Source: Ophioceras dolichostomum (lineage: Eukaryota > Ascomycota > Sordariomycetes > Magnaporthales > Ophioceraceae). Taken from it: a stretch of 60,850 nucleotides of DNA. The stretch spans positions 1 through 60,850 of the forward strand of contig PYST01000233.1 of the NCBI GenBank assembly GCA_003049485.1. The letters run 5' to 3'. The notes under the pieces were generated by a model. The model was not told the origin of the DNA. It saw nothing but the letters and a program-made list of their open reading frames with translations, and made no database searches. Every line of letters starts with the position of its first letter. Position 1 is the first letter of the stretch. A program made the translations under genes and the position numbers. Positions 22,501 through 32,474 of this stretch are shown here, piece by piece.

Positions 22501-24749
22501 ATTCGGCAGACATCGCGGCTGCCGCTGGCGCCTCGGCCACTGCAAACGCTAGCTCAAGCACTGGTACCAGCCCCAGTACCAATACTACGACTACTACTAT
22601 TCAGCGCCTCATGCCTCCCGCAACATCTTCGGGAGGCAACGGCGGCAACCATCATAATAATCCACTCGCGAGGAAACCACTCCGCCACCAGTCCAGCGCT
22701 CTGAGCCTCCTGAACCGGAAAGACAGTGCAAAGTCCGGCGCCGAGATAGGCACGACAGAGATGAATGCCTTCGGGCAGGTCGGCGGCCCCGTCGGCTTGT
22801 TAGTCGCTCCGACGACGCCCCGGCGAGCGGACACAGACCGAGATGACCTGTCCACCCTGGACATGCCACTACGGCCCAGGGTGAGCCACACCTACGAGGG
22901 CAACGATCCCAACATCCTCAAGATGCTGGATTCGATGTTCCTAGACAACTACCCGCACGACGTTGCCGAGTTCGGGCCGATGGTGGCGCCCGTCGTTCCA
23001 CGACGACGAGGACCAGGGTTCACGGCTGGTGGGAGCAGTGGCAGTGGCAGGGGCCAGTCCAGCATCGGTGGTGCGTCTGGCGGCAACTCAGACGCAGGGT
23101 GGAGGCCGAGCGGCAAGCTGGTTGCGACCTTTGCGGAGCACCGCGGCTCCGTCAACCGCGTGGTGGCCTCGCCAGATCATGTCTTCTTCGTGACGGGCGG
23201 CGACGACGGCAAGGTCAAGGTTTGGGACACGGCGCGGTTAGAGCGCAACATCGCGCACAGGTCGCGCGCAACCTACTCCCACGCCGAGGGTGCGCGCGTC
23301 CTGGCGCTGTGCTTCATCCAGGACACACACTGCCTCGTCAGCTGCGCCAGCGATGGCAGCGTACACGTCGTCAAGGTTGAGGTCAGCACCAATTATCATC
23401 GGTCTTCCGCTGCCACGTCGTCTGCTGCCGCCGCCGCTGCGGCGTTCGCCTCGGGTGGAGCTAGAGCCGGAGCCGGAGCCGGTGCTGGTGGGAGTGGCGC
23501 ATCCCTTACTCTTAGCGACTTGCCACGATATGCAAAACTGCCCCGGCTCGTGCGCGAGTACCGGCTCGGTGGCTCCGGCGAATATGCGGTGTGGTGTGAG
23601 CACTTCAAGCAGGCCAACGACACCTCGTCGACGCTGCTGCTGGCGACCAACCGATCTCGCGTCGAAGCCATCGACCTCCGCGACATGTCGCTGCTCTACA
23701 CGCTCGAGAACCCCGTGCACCACGGCACGCCCACCAGCTTCTGCATCGACCGCCGCCGCAACTGGCTGTGCCTGGCCACGTCGCACGGCGTCCTGGACCT
23801 GTGGGACCTGCGCTTCAAGGTCCGCCTCCGGGGCTGGGGCGTGCCTGGCAAAGGCCCCATCTACCGCGTCGCCGTGCACCCGGCCAAAGGTAGGGGCCGC
23901 TGGGTCTGCGTCGCGGGCGGCACGGGCCAGGGAGAAGTCACGGTGTGGGACCTGGAGAAGACGGCCTGTAGGGAGGTCTACCGCGTCGGCGGCAACAGGG
24001 AGGCGCCCCGCGAGTACGTCGCGTGGGAGGTGGACGAGGACAAGCCCGAGGGCATGCTGGGCCGGTTCGCGACCAACATCGAATCTGCGGCGACCGCCAC
24101 GGCTCTTGGTGGGATCGGAGGAGTCCTGGGAGGAGCAGCAGCAGCGGCAGCTACGGCAGCGCAGGCACCGGGAACAGCCCAGTCCGGCGACCGCGGCGTG
24201 CGCGCCATGGTCGTTGGAAGTAGTGCCATCACCGGTGAGGACGGCGGCGGCGGCGCGCCGAGCACCAGCACCAGCAGCACCAGCAGCCGCGACGTGCGCA
24301 ACGCCTACCTTCTCACCGCCGGGTCCGACAAGAAGCTGCGGTTCTGGGACCTGGCGCGGATTGAGAACAGCACGGTGTTCAGCGGCCTCGCGCCCGACGA
24401 GGGAAGGCCGTCCTTCACCGCCAGCCACCCCACCACGACCATGACGCTCAACACGGAGAGATTACCGAGGTCTTCTGCTGCCGGCTCCTCCTCGGCACAC
24501 GGAGGGGGAGGAGAAGGTGGCGCGACGCCCGGCAACACCGCCACCGGGAGGAGCAAAGGCGGTCGGTCCGGCGGCGCGGGCTCGGCGGCGGCGACGACGA
24601 GGCCGCCCAGGTCGACGGTCATATCGATACAGCAGCAGCAGCTTCTGAGGAGTCACCTTGATGCTGTGATGGACATGTGTGTGCTTGAGAGCCCGTATAC
24701 GATGACTGTTTCGGTGGATAGGAGCGGGGTGGTGTTTGTGTTCCAGTAG
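19527..24749 (+). CDS. VPS15: Vps15-type protein kinase, regulatory subunit of the Vps34 PI3-kinase
   Basis: Vps15 is the membrane-anchoring pseudokinase-like subunit that binds and activates the PI3-kinase Vps34 in vacuolar sorting and autophagy complexes. The 1740-residue intronless frame starts MGQGFS, with Gly2 in position for N-myristoylation, typical of the family. The kinase domain occupies about 25-310: a catalytic loop YHGDIKTENTL, then LSDFSSSFKP in place of DFG, and RTCYLAPERFY. HEAT-like helical repeats span about 410-800 (e.g. RVLPYMMTLLNDRSDVVVVA, YLNDRDWMLKCALFD). A low-complexity Ser/Gly/Ala linker follows. WD40 repeats begin near 1200 (GKLVATFAEHRGSVNRVVAS, GGDDGKVKVWD) and continue to the end (TAGSDKKLRFWDL, SVDRSGVVFVFQ). 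It is longer than yeast Vps15 (about 1450) because of homopolymeric Ala, Gly and Ser inserts. An AATAAA-like signal lies about 25 nt after the stop. Confidence 0.96.
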   Translation: MGQGFSLTTPPAGSAGIDIPELGDLIYEKSIGTARFLKCIRARHHDGVVLVKVLTKPYTPMPLDGYKQKIIRDTKALTNIPNALGYQRIIETDTNGYLVRQYLYNSLYDRFSTRPFLEDIEKKWLAFQLLCALRDCHSRDIYHGDIKTENTLVTSWNWLYLSDFSSSFKPVMLPDDNPADFSYFFDTSGRRTCYLAPERFYSPDTAFDPDAKVTWAMDVFSAGCVIAELFTESPIFSLSQLYNYRSGKYDPTAAHLCRIADRDLREMVAHMIQLDPQKRYAVEDYLGFWRRKVFPDYFYDFLHQYMEMITDPSSGQYPISGATRNLGEADDRIDRVFYDFDKISYSLGYQQHPQQSQTGQPRRPGHPTGEDDEILNRAPRLGLSHFPVRLNIPNNDHYVSSGAQPPADDGTLIFLTLVCSSLRNTARSASRIRACDVLLAFAERLTDEAKLDRVLPYMMTLLNDRSDVVVVAALKSVTQLLALVQVVTPVNAPVFGEYILPRMQLVMLSSSSPPSPLVRMTYASVLGKLAVTAARFLNMAGALRGANAASAAAAAAADDQDVDAAGDSGSVSATAAAAFDSLYDNAYQELVQLFEAHTKALIEDSDPFVRRAFLSSVPELCMFFGSNNTNDIILTHLNTYLNDRDWMLKCALFDTIVGIGVFIGGTSLEHFILPLMVQALMDTEEFVVQGALHSLAELANLGLLEKPRLRELVEVVCRFTMHPNIWVREAAAEFVARATEHLSPAEVRCMVYPLVAPYLKPGIIPKFSELDLLDVLKKPLTRSVFDQALVWALKSDRGLFWKQQQKPTRAAQLASSSAKGTARDSSPASFSKVSKNEEDDQWLARLRNLGMAQEDEFKLLSLREFIWRLGQMKTRDAAAPAHQQQQDEQISRLSNIIALRTLGVNPQIVFFDEEQQQPPPRSGLVPGSEPLLENVASTPRTITDALRDASMTIDDPVARRRRAALKNYRSRSRQGGRNSLSPLSIDERRPLDSADIAAAAGASATANASSSTGTSPSTNTTTTTIQRLMPPATSSGGNGGNHHNNPLARKPLRHQSSALSLLNRKDSAKSGAEIGTTEMNAFGQVGGPVGLLVAPTTPRRADTDRDDLSTLDMPLRPRVSHTYEGNDPNILKMLDSMFLDNYPHDVAEFGPMVAPVVPRRRGPGFTAGGSSGSGRGQSSIGGASGGNSDAGWRPSGKLVATFAEHRGSVNRVVASPDHVFFVTGGDDGKVKVWDTARLERNIAHRSRATYSHAEGARVLALCFIQDTHCLVSCASDGSVHVVKVEVSTNYHRSSAATSSAAAAAAAFASGGARAGAGAGAGGSGASLTLSDLPRYAKLPRLVREYRLGGSGEYAVWCEHFKQANDTSSTLLLATNRSRVEAIDLRDMSLLYTLENPVHHGTPTSFCIDRRRNWLCLATSHGVLDLWDLRFKVRLRGWGVPGKGPIYRVAVHPAKGRGRWVCVAGGTGQGEVTVWDLEKTACREVYRVGGNREAPREYVAWEVDEDKPEGMLGRFATNIESAATATALGGIGGVLGGAAAAAATAAQAPGTAQSGDRGVRAMVVGSSAITGEDGGGGAPSTSTSSTSSRDVRNAYLLTAGSDKKLRFWDLARIENSTVFSGLAPDEGRPSFTASHPTTTMTLNTERLPRSSAAGSSSAHGGGGEGGATPGNTATGRSKGGRSGGAGSAAATTRPPRSTVISIQQQQLLRSHLDAVMDMCVLESPYTMTVSVDRSGVVFVFQ

Positions 24750-26127
24750 GTAGTCGAAACAGCGGTCGACAACAATAAAGGGGCTGGCTGGCTCCATTGA
24801 CATCGGGGAGATGTCTGTTCGGTTATTTGGATGAGACGACAGGTATTATGTGTGCTCTTGTATCTGTTATCATTATATGCCTATCAACCTATACGCGCCT
24901 ATACGGATCGTCCTCCGCCCAGTCAGGCAGTTTCAGGATCGATCTTTCGTTGTCGGCTCCTCGCTTTGACCTTGGCTTGGTCTCGCTGGATGGCTTCCAG
25001 CTCGTTGAACAGAACGGAGGACAGGAGCAATAAATATACATAGGGAAACTTGGTGGACGTGCGGATAGACGGGCTTGGTGTTCAGCGGGTAGGTACCTAG
25101 GTAGATAGATACCTACCTACCTACCTACCTACCTACCTACCTACCTAGATGGAGGTAATAGGCGCAACCATGGACACACAGTTCGCCTCCACGACATGAC
25201 CAACGGGTAGCACATTCTTAGTTGTGATGGTTCGCATTTGCACGGTGTAGGACGGCGGATCAAGCGAACAAGACAGATGTTTATTGATGCTTGACTTGCA
25301 ATGCTGGAGCGAACTGCCTAAGGTAGCGGAAGTACCACAGGCTGGAAGCTTGGTGACAGACTCATAAGCCAGAAAGTGCGATCAAGCGTGCAAGCCCAAC
25401 CGCATCGTTGGAGTTGGAAAGAGCAGGAGGCAGGCAATCATCGTTCCTCAGTTCAGTTCGGGCTTCGTCTGCATCACGATCAATCGCAAATGTGACGCAT
25501 TTCCGGTGCGCAGGCTCCACACGAGATCTGCGGACAGTTTGCATCATCGTGATGATATTTCCGGCTTTTCGGCCTGAGCTCACTGGCTCGACCCGTGTGC
25601 CGCGTTCTTGGCAAGCTACCCTACCCCAGTTTGGCCAATATCGACTTCTGCACACCGGCAATCGATGACGATGGTGTATATACAGGCGAGATAGGGTATC
25701 ACCAGATGGGTTGATGGATGTTTCCCCAGCCTCCTGCCTACCAGGGAAACAATCGCCGACTCTCCTAGCCTGGCCAGCCAGGGTCAGCGAGAGGGAAGCA
25801 GCATGCCTACCTACCTAAGTGTGCCGGGCGCGACGGGGGGGACTCCGATTCTTTAAGTACATCATGTCCCTGGAGGACGGGCGCATCTCTCGATAATAGA
25901 CTTGAGAGCCATGGAGAATCCATCACCATCTTAGACTCGAGACTCGAGGCCGGCCACCTTCCATCTTCCGCTGAGGCACACTGCTTCTTTGCCTAGCCCA
26001 CACTGCCACCAGCTCTACCACCCAGCAAACCACTTACTTCTTCGTGCAGCCGAGTAAGGCGAAGTGGAAAAACAGGGAGGCAAGATCGACACTTCAGAGC
26101 ACGGCCATCCAAGAAGCGCGGGTAACA
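24750..26127. other. Intergenic region with ACCT microsatellite
   Basis: This 1.4-kb stretch contains the VPS15 3' flank, the tetranucleotide tract at 25,111-25,146 and the promoter of the small membrane-protein gene. The frames at 25,362-25,668 on both strands overlap each other and show no recognisable protein. Confidence 0.55.
25091..25146. repeat. (ACCT)n microsatellite with inverted GGTA arm
   Basis: Nine consecutive ACCT units (25,111-25,146) are preceded by aggtacctaggtagatagat, whose AGGT units are complementary, so the region can fold back. Similar TAGGTAGGTACCTA-like sequences recur in other intergenic parts of the window (about 9,760, 11,210, 18,884, 25,803, 39,693 and 48,016). 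Confidence 0.8.
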
Positions 26128-26901
26128 ATGTCTCCAGTTGTTGCGCCGAGTGGGGGTCAGGAAGGAAGATGGGGCGGACGAGGAAGCAGAAGAGGCGGCG
26201 GCCTCCAACAAGCGAGCGTCTCCCACCTCCTCCTCCGTGCCCCTATCGCAGAGGCAGAAGCCAGCAGGTCTGAGACGCAGCCAGAAGAAGCCCCGACAAA
26301 CGTGCTCCTCGAGGCACGACAACTCGACCCGCTTCTCCTTCTCCGCCGCCAGCAGACCGCTCCACAGGCCACAGTAACGGTTGTCACGCAGCCCGCCGAC
26401 AGCTCCTCCTCATCCGGCGGCGGCGGCGGCGGCGAGCTGAACGGAGGCGCCATCGCCGGCATCGTGATCGGCTCCGTAGCAGGCTTCCTCCTGCTGCTCT
26501 GGATCATCCGGTCGTGCTCGAACCTGGGCGCCGCCCCGCCCGGCTGGACCCGCGGCGGCGACTCGTACTACTACTCCAGCAGCAGCGGTGGCGGCCGCGG
26601 TCGCTCGCGGTCTCGGTCGCGGCCTCCCCGGTCCAGGTACTCGTCGAGGAGCGGACACAGCCACAGCCACGGCCACGGCCACTACGGCCACCATCATCAC
26701 CACCACCACCACCATAATAGTGGCGGTCACGCGCGCGGGCACCGTCACAGCTCGCGGAGGGGATCCTCCTCGACCTCTGTCAGGCCCGTCATAGTCGAGG
26801 CCACCACCACCACCACCACGCCGGCGCCGGCGCCGGCCTATTTGTACGAGGGAGGAAGGAGGGGAGGATTACCCAGCGGAGGCGTGTACGTTTCCGGCTG
26901 A
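26128..26901 (+). CDS. Small single-pass membrane protein with His/Ser/Arg-rich tail
   Basis: This is a 257-residue protein of unknown function. It has a low-complexity N-terminal half (ending QATVTVVTQPAD and an S/G run), one transmembrane helix around 104-127 (GGAIAGIVIGSVAGFLLLLW), then a cytoplasmic-type tail rich in Ser/Arg and His, including a run of nine consecutive His near 195-203 and HSHSHGHGH. The membrane-segment type is common in fungal Mid2-like and stress-sensor-like surface proteins and also occurs in the SH3 protein upstream. No cleavable signal peptide is evident with this start, the first in-frame ATG; a missed 5' exon or intron in the N-terminal half is possible. Metal binding by the His-rich tail is conceivable but untested. 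Confidence 0.6.
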   Translation: MSPVVAPSGGQEGRWGGRGSRRGGGLQQASVSHLLLRAPIAEAEASRSETQPEEAPTNVLLEARQLDPLLLLRRQQTAPQATVTVVTQPADSSSSSGGGGGGELNGGAIAGIVIGSVAGFLLLLWIIRSCSNLGAAPPGWTRGGDSYYYSSSSGGGRGRSRSRSRPPRSRYSSRSGHSHSHGHGHYGHHHHHHHHHNSGGHARGHRHSSRRGSSSTSVRPVIVEATTTTTTPAPAPAYLYEGGRRGGLPSGGVYVSG

Positions 26902-27343
26902 GCAAAGCTCGTCCCCCAAGTCACGTTTCTCCCGTATAAGGCGTGGCTGCGTCAAGCATGAGGCTGGAGGCATCCAGATCAGCGCCATCGTTGTTGATAC
27001 GGGGCATCGAAGAAAGGATCGTGGAATGAACGGGCTGGGATAGGAGGGAGGGGATGGCTAGGAAACCATTGGAAAAGAACAAACATACCTGTAGTCGAAG
27101 CTTCCAGTTCTGTCGAAGCGTGTTAGTAGCAGGTCGGTGACGAGCGACGGGAATGTCCTCGGATCTCTTGGCAAAGAGAGCTAGCAATCCCTCGTGAACA
27201 TATATCATAGGTGGTGGTATGGCATCAACAATGAGCAGAATATGACCCATTATATCTACATACGTAACCCTTACCATCTAACGCATTGCTAATACATGTA
27301 AGTCGCCAAAATAAACGCAAAAAGAGCATGCTGCCAGGTCGCT
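26902..27343. other. Convergent 3' flanks (small membrane protein / CLC)
   Basis: This 440-bp segment lies between two stop codons on opposite strands. A minus-strand open frame (26,921-27,277) has no recognisable features and overlaps both 3' UTRs. No RNA gene is seen. Confidence 0.55.
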
Positions 27344-30292
27344 TCACCTATTCTCCATCTCCATCCCATCCGCGTCATCATCCCCGACATCCTCGGTGCC
27401 CTCCAAGATGGTAGCCGAGGCGGCGGCGGAGCGAGGCTCGTCGAAGCTCCCGCTCAGCCGGATGCGTCCCCCCGACGCCATCGAGACCTTGTCGCCCACC
27501 CACCCGGCGGCGCTGCGGATGATGGCCCAGAGCCTCTCCTGTGCGTCGCTGGGGCCCGAGTGCGCCCCCGCCGAGCCGTGGCCCTCGGCCGCCTCGGCCT
27601 TGAACTGGTACTTCAGGCAGTCCTTGACCGTCACCAGGCCGGAGAGGCGGCCGCGGTACTCGATGAGGATCACGCGGGGGCCGATCTTGCGGAACAGCTC
27701 CATGACCGTCTCGAGGGGGAGGCGAGGGTGGACCGTCACGGGCGTGGGGTCGACGTACCGCGAGAAGTCAACGGTTGCAGTGGTGGTGGTGGTGGTGGTG
27801 GTGGTGCTATTGGCCGAGGTCCCGCCCCCTTCGCCGGTCACCGTCGGAGTGAGAGGGGTCACGACGTTGGGCGCTGCAGGTGCGAACAGACACCGGGCTT
27901 GCGGGCTGACCCGCCGCTCCCGCTTCAGACGGTCGACGGCATAGCGCAGCTCGGTGCGGCCGATGAAGCCTACTAGGATTCGATCTGTGCCCGTGCTGCC
28001 GCCCGTGCCGTCGCCTCGACTACTGCCGCCTCCACCAACAGATCCTCTGGCACGGACCGCCTCCTCTTCGACAACCGGAAATCCCTGGTAATTATCCTTC
28101 CCAAGCAGACGCTCGACAGCCTCGAGGGTCATGCCCGAAACGGGGATGGCGTCGACGTCAGAGGTCATGGCGGCCGAGACGGGCACGCCGAAGTTGTGAT
28201 CCTCCTTGTTGTCGAGGAAGGGGAAGCCGCTGAACCAGATCATGCGGTCGGCAATGCCGCCCTTGCCGAACATGTCGCTGACGGCCTTGGTGACTCCGAC
28301 GACAATCATGGTGGGGAGAATATACGTCAATGCGCCTGTGAGCTCGAACATGATGACCACGACCGAGATAGTGATATGCATGATGCCGCTCAGCGCCGCC
28401 CCGGCGCCTAGGAAGGCGTACGTCCCGGGTGTGATGCAGGGCACGTCCGGCTCGCAGGACGAAAAGAACACGGAGTTGGGGTACGCCTCCTGGAGAGCCT
28501 GGACGACGATCCCCACCGCCCGGCCGAAGGAGGCTCCGATAGCCATCGACGGCACGAAGATGCCCGCAGGCACCTTACAGCCGTACGAGATGATGACGAG
28601 CCCGACGCGCAGAACCGTCGCGATCAGGAGCAGGAAAATGTTCCACGCGCGGTTGCGCGCCTCGCACAGGCCCTGGTAGTCCTCGGCGCCCTCGCACTCG
28701 AGGAAGAGGATCTCCATCGACTCGGTCATCTCGATGCGGAGGAACACGTTCGGGTAGCAGAGCAGCGCCGTGGCGGCGGCCAACAGCGTCGCCTCGAGCA
28801 CGGCGTGGCCCGACAGGTAGCGCTTGCGGAAGGCCTGGGCGCGCAGATTCCACTTGATCACGAAGGCGCCGTACAGCCCCCCGAAGATGCCGATGACGGC
28901 GTAGAAGACCACCTCGAAGAAGTGCCACGACCGGTCGTACCGCACCTGGAACATGACCAGCTGGCCCGTCCTGAACGGGTTCATGGCCGCGAGCACGGCG
29001 GTGGCCACCAGGGCACAGAAGTACGAGCGCCACATGGTCTTGAGCGGGAAGTGGCTCGACATCTCCTCGAGCGAGAAGAGCACGCCCCCGATCGGGCTGC
29101 CGAAGGCGACGGCCACGCCCGCGGCCGCGCAGGCGCTGAGGATCTCGCGCGTCTTGGACGCGTTGCGCCGGTACTTGGCGAAGAGCCGCGAGATGACGTT
29201 GCCGGTGCAGACGGCGTAGTGCACGCTCGGCCCCTCCTTGCCGACCGACAGGCCGGACCCGATGGCGAGCGGCAGGCAGACGGACTTAATCAGCAGCGTC
29301 CAGGAGCCGAGGAAGCCCTTCATCACGAAGCCGGCGATGATGCACTTGATCTCCGAGATGCCGGACCCGGCCGCGTAGGGGGCGAAGGACTTGACTAGCG
29401 TCGCTGACGTGAAGGCGAGTATGGTCTGATAAGAGGAGGCCGAGGAGGTCGACATGATTAGCGAGGCGTATTCTCAACTCTCGGGGGCGGAGTGTTAAGT
29501 GGTTTCCTACCGCAAACAAGATGTATATTATGTAGTTGAGAGGGCCAAAGCCCGTCCATCTTTGCCAGTCGGCGCATCCGTTATCCTCCCCCCAACAGCA
29601 AAAGTTCTCGTTGAGGTAGAACGCCGTCTTGCAGTGGCCGAGCTTGATGTCCGACAGCCACTCGGTCACGATGTTGAGAAAGGCCGCATTGAGCCCGATG
29701 GCGGCGCCGATGATGGTCAACACGATCCAGCCCTGCCCGGCCTCGTACGACTCCGCGAGCCATCGCCTCCAGCCCGCGTAGCCGCCGCTATCGTAAATCC
29801 CCGCCGTTTGCTGCTGCCGCCTTTGTCTCCGCGCCTTCCTACGCGCTTGCTCCCGGGCGGCATCCTGGACCCAATCTATTGTTCAGTCGTGTCGTGGTTA
29901 CCCGTTAGTTTGATGTGACGTCAAGGCGGTAAGGGTGGGTGTAAGGGGGCCGAGTGATGACAGGACGGGTTGCTTCGTTCGCAGGTTCGTTCGATGCTTC
30001 GTACCTATTGTAGAGAAGTCCTGTTTCACTCGTACTTCAATGTCAGTTTAGCACTCGTCGGGAGTCATAGAGAGCATGGGATGAAAAGAGCGACAGGATG
30101 CCGGACCTCATATCGTTTGATTTCGGCGATTTCTTCCTCGAGCTGATGTTCTGCGGCAACGCCCGGCTCGTCCGGATGTTCACCCCTCTCTGCACTGGAG
30201 ACGGCGACTGACAATCTGGTTGTCAAGGATGGGCGATGCGACGATGGAGCGAGACTGGACGAGAATGAAGGCGCTGGCGAGCTCATCGACAT
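27344..30292 (-). CDS. CLC-family chloride/proton exchanger (Gef1/CLC-3 type)
   Basis: This is an intracellular CLC antiporter, likely in Golgi/endosomal/vacuolar membranes, supplying counter-ions for acidification. Four minus-strand exons are inferred: 30107-30292, 30005-30020 (16 nt), 29511-29875 and 27344-29425, totalling 882 residues. The micro-exon encodes DFSTI plus the first base of Asp and restores the conserved RYE-DFSTIDWVQ junction. Conserved ion-path motifs are GSGISEIKC, GKEGPSVHYAV (gating Glu present), TESMEILF (candidate proton Glu) and GIFVPSMAIGASFGR. The WLSDIKLGHC and CCWGEDNGC segments are typical of the eukaryotic organellar clade. Two C-terminal CBS domains follow (start VSAAMTSDVDAIP; second near VDPTPVTVHPRLPLETVMEL), separated by a Gly/Thr-rich insert. 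Intron 3 (29426-29510) has a textbook GCTAATC branch site; the first donor, GTCCGG, is weak. The start at 30292 is the only good ATG in frame, but an additional 5' exon is possible. Confidence 0.92.
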
Positions 30293-31202
30293 GGTATAGG
30301 GCGCTGGACCATTGCATCTACAGCTTGTAGCTGCCTCGGTCTTGGGCCGAACAATTCGACCTTGAATGTCCTCGCGTAGGTGGCCTGAGTAGGACGGAGG
30401 TTCCCCAAATTGAAGAAGGCAGGGAGCTCGGTTACCATGTGTCAAGGAGAAAATGCAAGCGACTTCAGTCAGCGAAAGTTGGTTATGATTGTATGGACGC
30501 CTGAACTTGGTTACGTATCGCGATGGCGGCGGTTCAGAAGCTTAGCAGTGGGTTGCGGCTCCAAAATTAACGGGTTTCTTTAGGGACACGGCTGGGGGGT
30601 GCGAGTGGAAACCACTCAGCGCGTTCGTCCTCTTCATAACGCGTCAAGCACTCAGCTCAGCTCTCCAGTACTCCTTCAGCAGCCTCATGGCCCTGGAATC
30701 TAACATTGATACGAACAGACTGGAAACACAGGCAAACGGTCCTATGACGCCCACATTATTAGAATCTCTAGATCTCGCAACTCCAACTTGTCTCCCAGTC
30801 TCACGGCATACTTGAGCATTTCAAGAACGAGAGCTGCCCTTGAACACCTTGTTATCGGTATCCTTTCCGAGTCCCCCTTCTTAGTCCCCTTGAACCAGAC
30901 CAGGTGAGTTGTACTCTCTCATGTCACTGATACTATCTCAAGTTCGATAAGCTTCAACCCTTCCGTTCATTCCTTGAGCTAAGGCCCGGATTCTGCGCTC
31001 GTGTTCAGGAGACCGTCCAATTCTGCACCACTTCTTCTCCTTGCCTTCCCAATTGACCCCACCTCCCACCCACCCATCACACGCAGCGTTTGACCCTCAC
31101 AACCCAAGCAGCCTCATCTCTGCAGAACGCCAGGCTCATATTCTGACCGTCTCTCATCAAGTACTTGATATCAATATCGACTCGGAGGATATCAACACGA
31201 AG
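30293..31202. promoter_or_regulatory. Divergent promoter region between CLC and histone-fold genes
   Basis: This 0.9-kb interval separates two start codons pointing away from each other. It contains CT/CA-rich leader-like sequence before the plus-strand gene (31,020-31,200) and no convincing open frame or RNA gene. No recognisable factor site is singled out. Confidence 0.5.
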
Positions 31203-32090
31203 ATGCCTTATAACACAACGGCCATCCCTCCTCGAAAGGAGCCGACTGGACAGTCACAGCTTCCATGTGAGCACCATGTCCCTTTTACTCTTCTTTCGAA
31301 AACGTTGCCATGAGATTGTGATGCTGCGTGAGGTATAACGCTGATGAATATCGACCATGCCAGTATCGAGGGTGAAGAAGATTGTTGGCCAGGATCCAGA
31401 AATCGCCATCTGCTCAAACAACGCTGTGTTTGTCATAACACTAGCGGCGGTAAGCTGTTTTCACGCGTACTGCGCAGTCCTCAGTCATCATCACACCCAC
31501 CGACTAAACCAATACGTTTTCGTAGGAACTCTTCATCCAACATCTAGCGGGCGAGGCCCACTCCATGACAAAGACGGACCGCAAGCCCAGGCGAAATATC
31601 CAGTACAAAGATTTCGGTAAGTAAGAGAGCCTCACTTTATTCGGTACCCACGAGCTTCCTCCTCCTCCTCTAACGCCCAACAAACAAACAAACACAAAAC
31701 ACAGCAAACGCAATCCAGCACCAAGAGAACCTCGAGTTCCTCCAAGACGTCGTCCCAAAAACCCAGCCCTTCCGGCAGGTCAGGGACCAGGCGGCGGCGA
31801 CCCAGGCGAAGCTCCGGGGTGAGAAGCCCCAGGGAGGAGGAGAGGATCACAACAACTCCCTGCTGACGCCGGACGGCAACAAGCGGCAAAAGTCGCTGGT
31901 TAACGGCCACCATGGCCACGGCCACCAAAACCGGAGCTCCCTCAACGGGTTCGGCCACCACAGCGTGCTGTCGGACGACGACCCCAACTCGCAGCTCGAG
32001 CTCGAGATGCGGGAGCACGGCGGACGGGCGGGAGGAGGCGACGACGACGGGCAGGACCAGGACCAGGACGTTGAGATGACTGAGGGGTAG
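31203..32090 (+). CDS. Histone-fold protein of the NF-YC/Dpb3/CHRAC-15 type
   Basis: This is a small H2A-like histone-fold protein, of the group that pairs with an H2B-like partner in DNA polymerase epsilon (Dpb3/POLE4) or in CHRAC chromatin-remodelling complexes. Four exons: 31203-31266, 31364-31449, 31526-31616 and 31705-32090, all splices GT..AG and in phase, giving 208 residues. The fold is seen as LPLSRVKKIVGQDPEIAICS, then NAVFVITLAAELFIQHLAGE, then RKPRRNIQYKDFANAI and ENLEFLQDVVPKT. The C-terminal third is low complexity, with a His/Gly/Asn stretch and an acidic DGQDQDQDVEMTEG end. This acidic tail is common in fungal Dpb3-like proteins. The Dpb3 and CHRAC-15 assignments cannot be separated by eye. 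Confidence 0.85.
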
Positions 32091-32474
32091 GGCAAGACCT
32101 CAGCTGGAGGGGTGATGAATCTGAACGTCGTGTTTTGCGCGTGCGTTTTCGTGGTTTTTCTTGCGCTGCTTGCTGTCACGGTGTTTCTTTGGGTCGATTA
32201 TTTCCAGAACAGGTGGCCGAAGCCACCTTGACAGCCTACTTGAATTATAATGGCATACTCCCGTGACCGCTGTTTCATGCAACAAACTGAGCATTACTGC
32301 GATGCGGTGCGTAGCATGTCTCTTGGCCTCGACCATTTATTTCCCAGATGAACCTTGCCAAAACCGCGAACTCCAGTTCCATTTCCACTCACTTTTCTCA
32401 TGTTTAATTTTGCGCTTCCCAGAATACTGTACAAATCCACGGTCAAGAAAACGACACACGCAACCTCCTATTAT
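32091..32474. other. Convergent 3' flanks (histone-fold gene / U2A')
   Basis: These 384 bp lie between two stop codons on opposite strands. Only T-rich UTR-like sequence is seen, with no open frame of note. Confidence 0.6.

Noticed and set aside
23238..24444. Open frames of 384-396 codons on both strands inside the 3' part of the VPS15 gene
   Set aside because: They are shadow frames of GC-rich third positions. The WD40-coding frame is continuous and conserved, and the alternatives are Arg/Ala/Pro-rich with no motifs.
25111..25146. Regular repeat considered as a CRISPR-like array
   Set aside because: It is a 4-bp microsatellite without spacers, in a eukaryotic genome.
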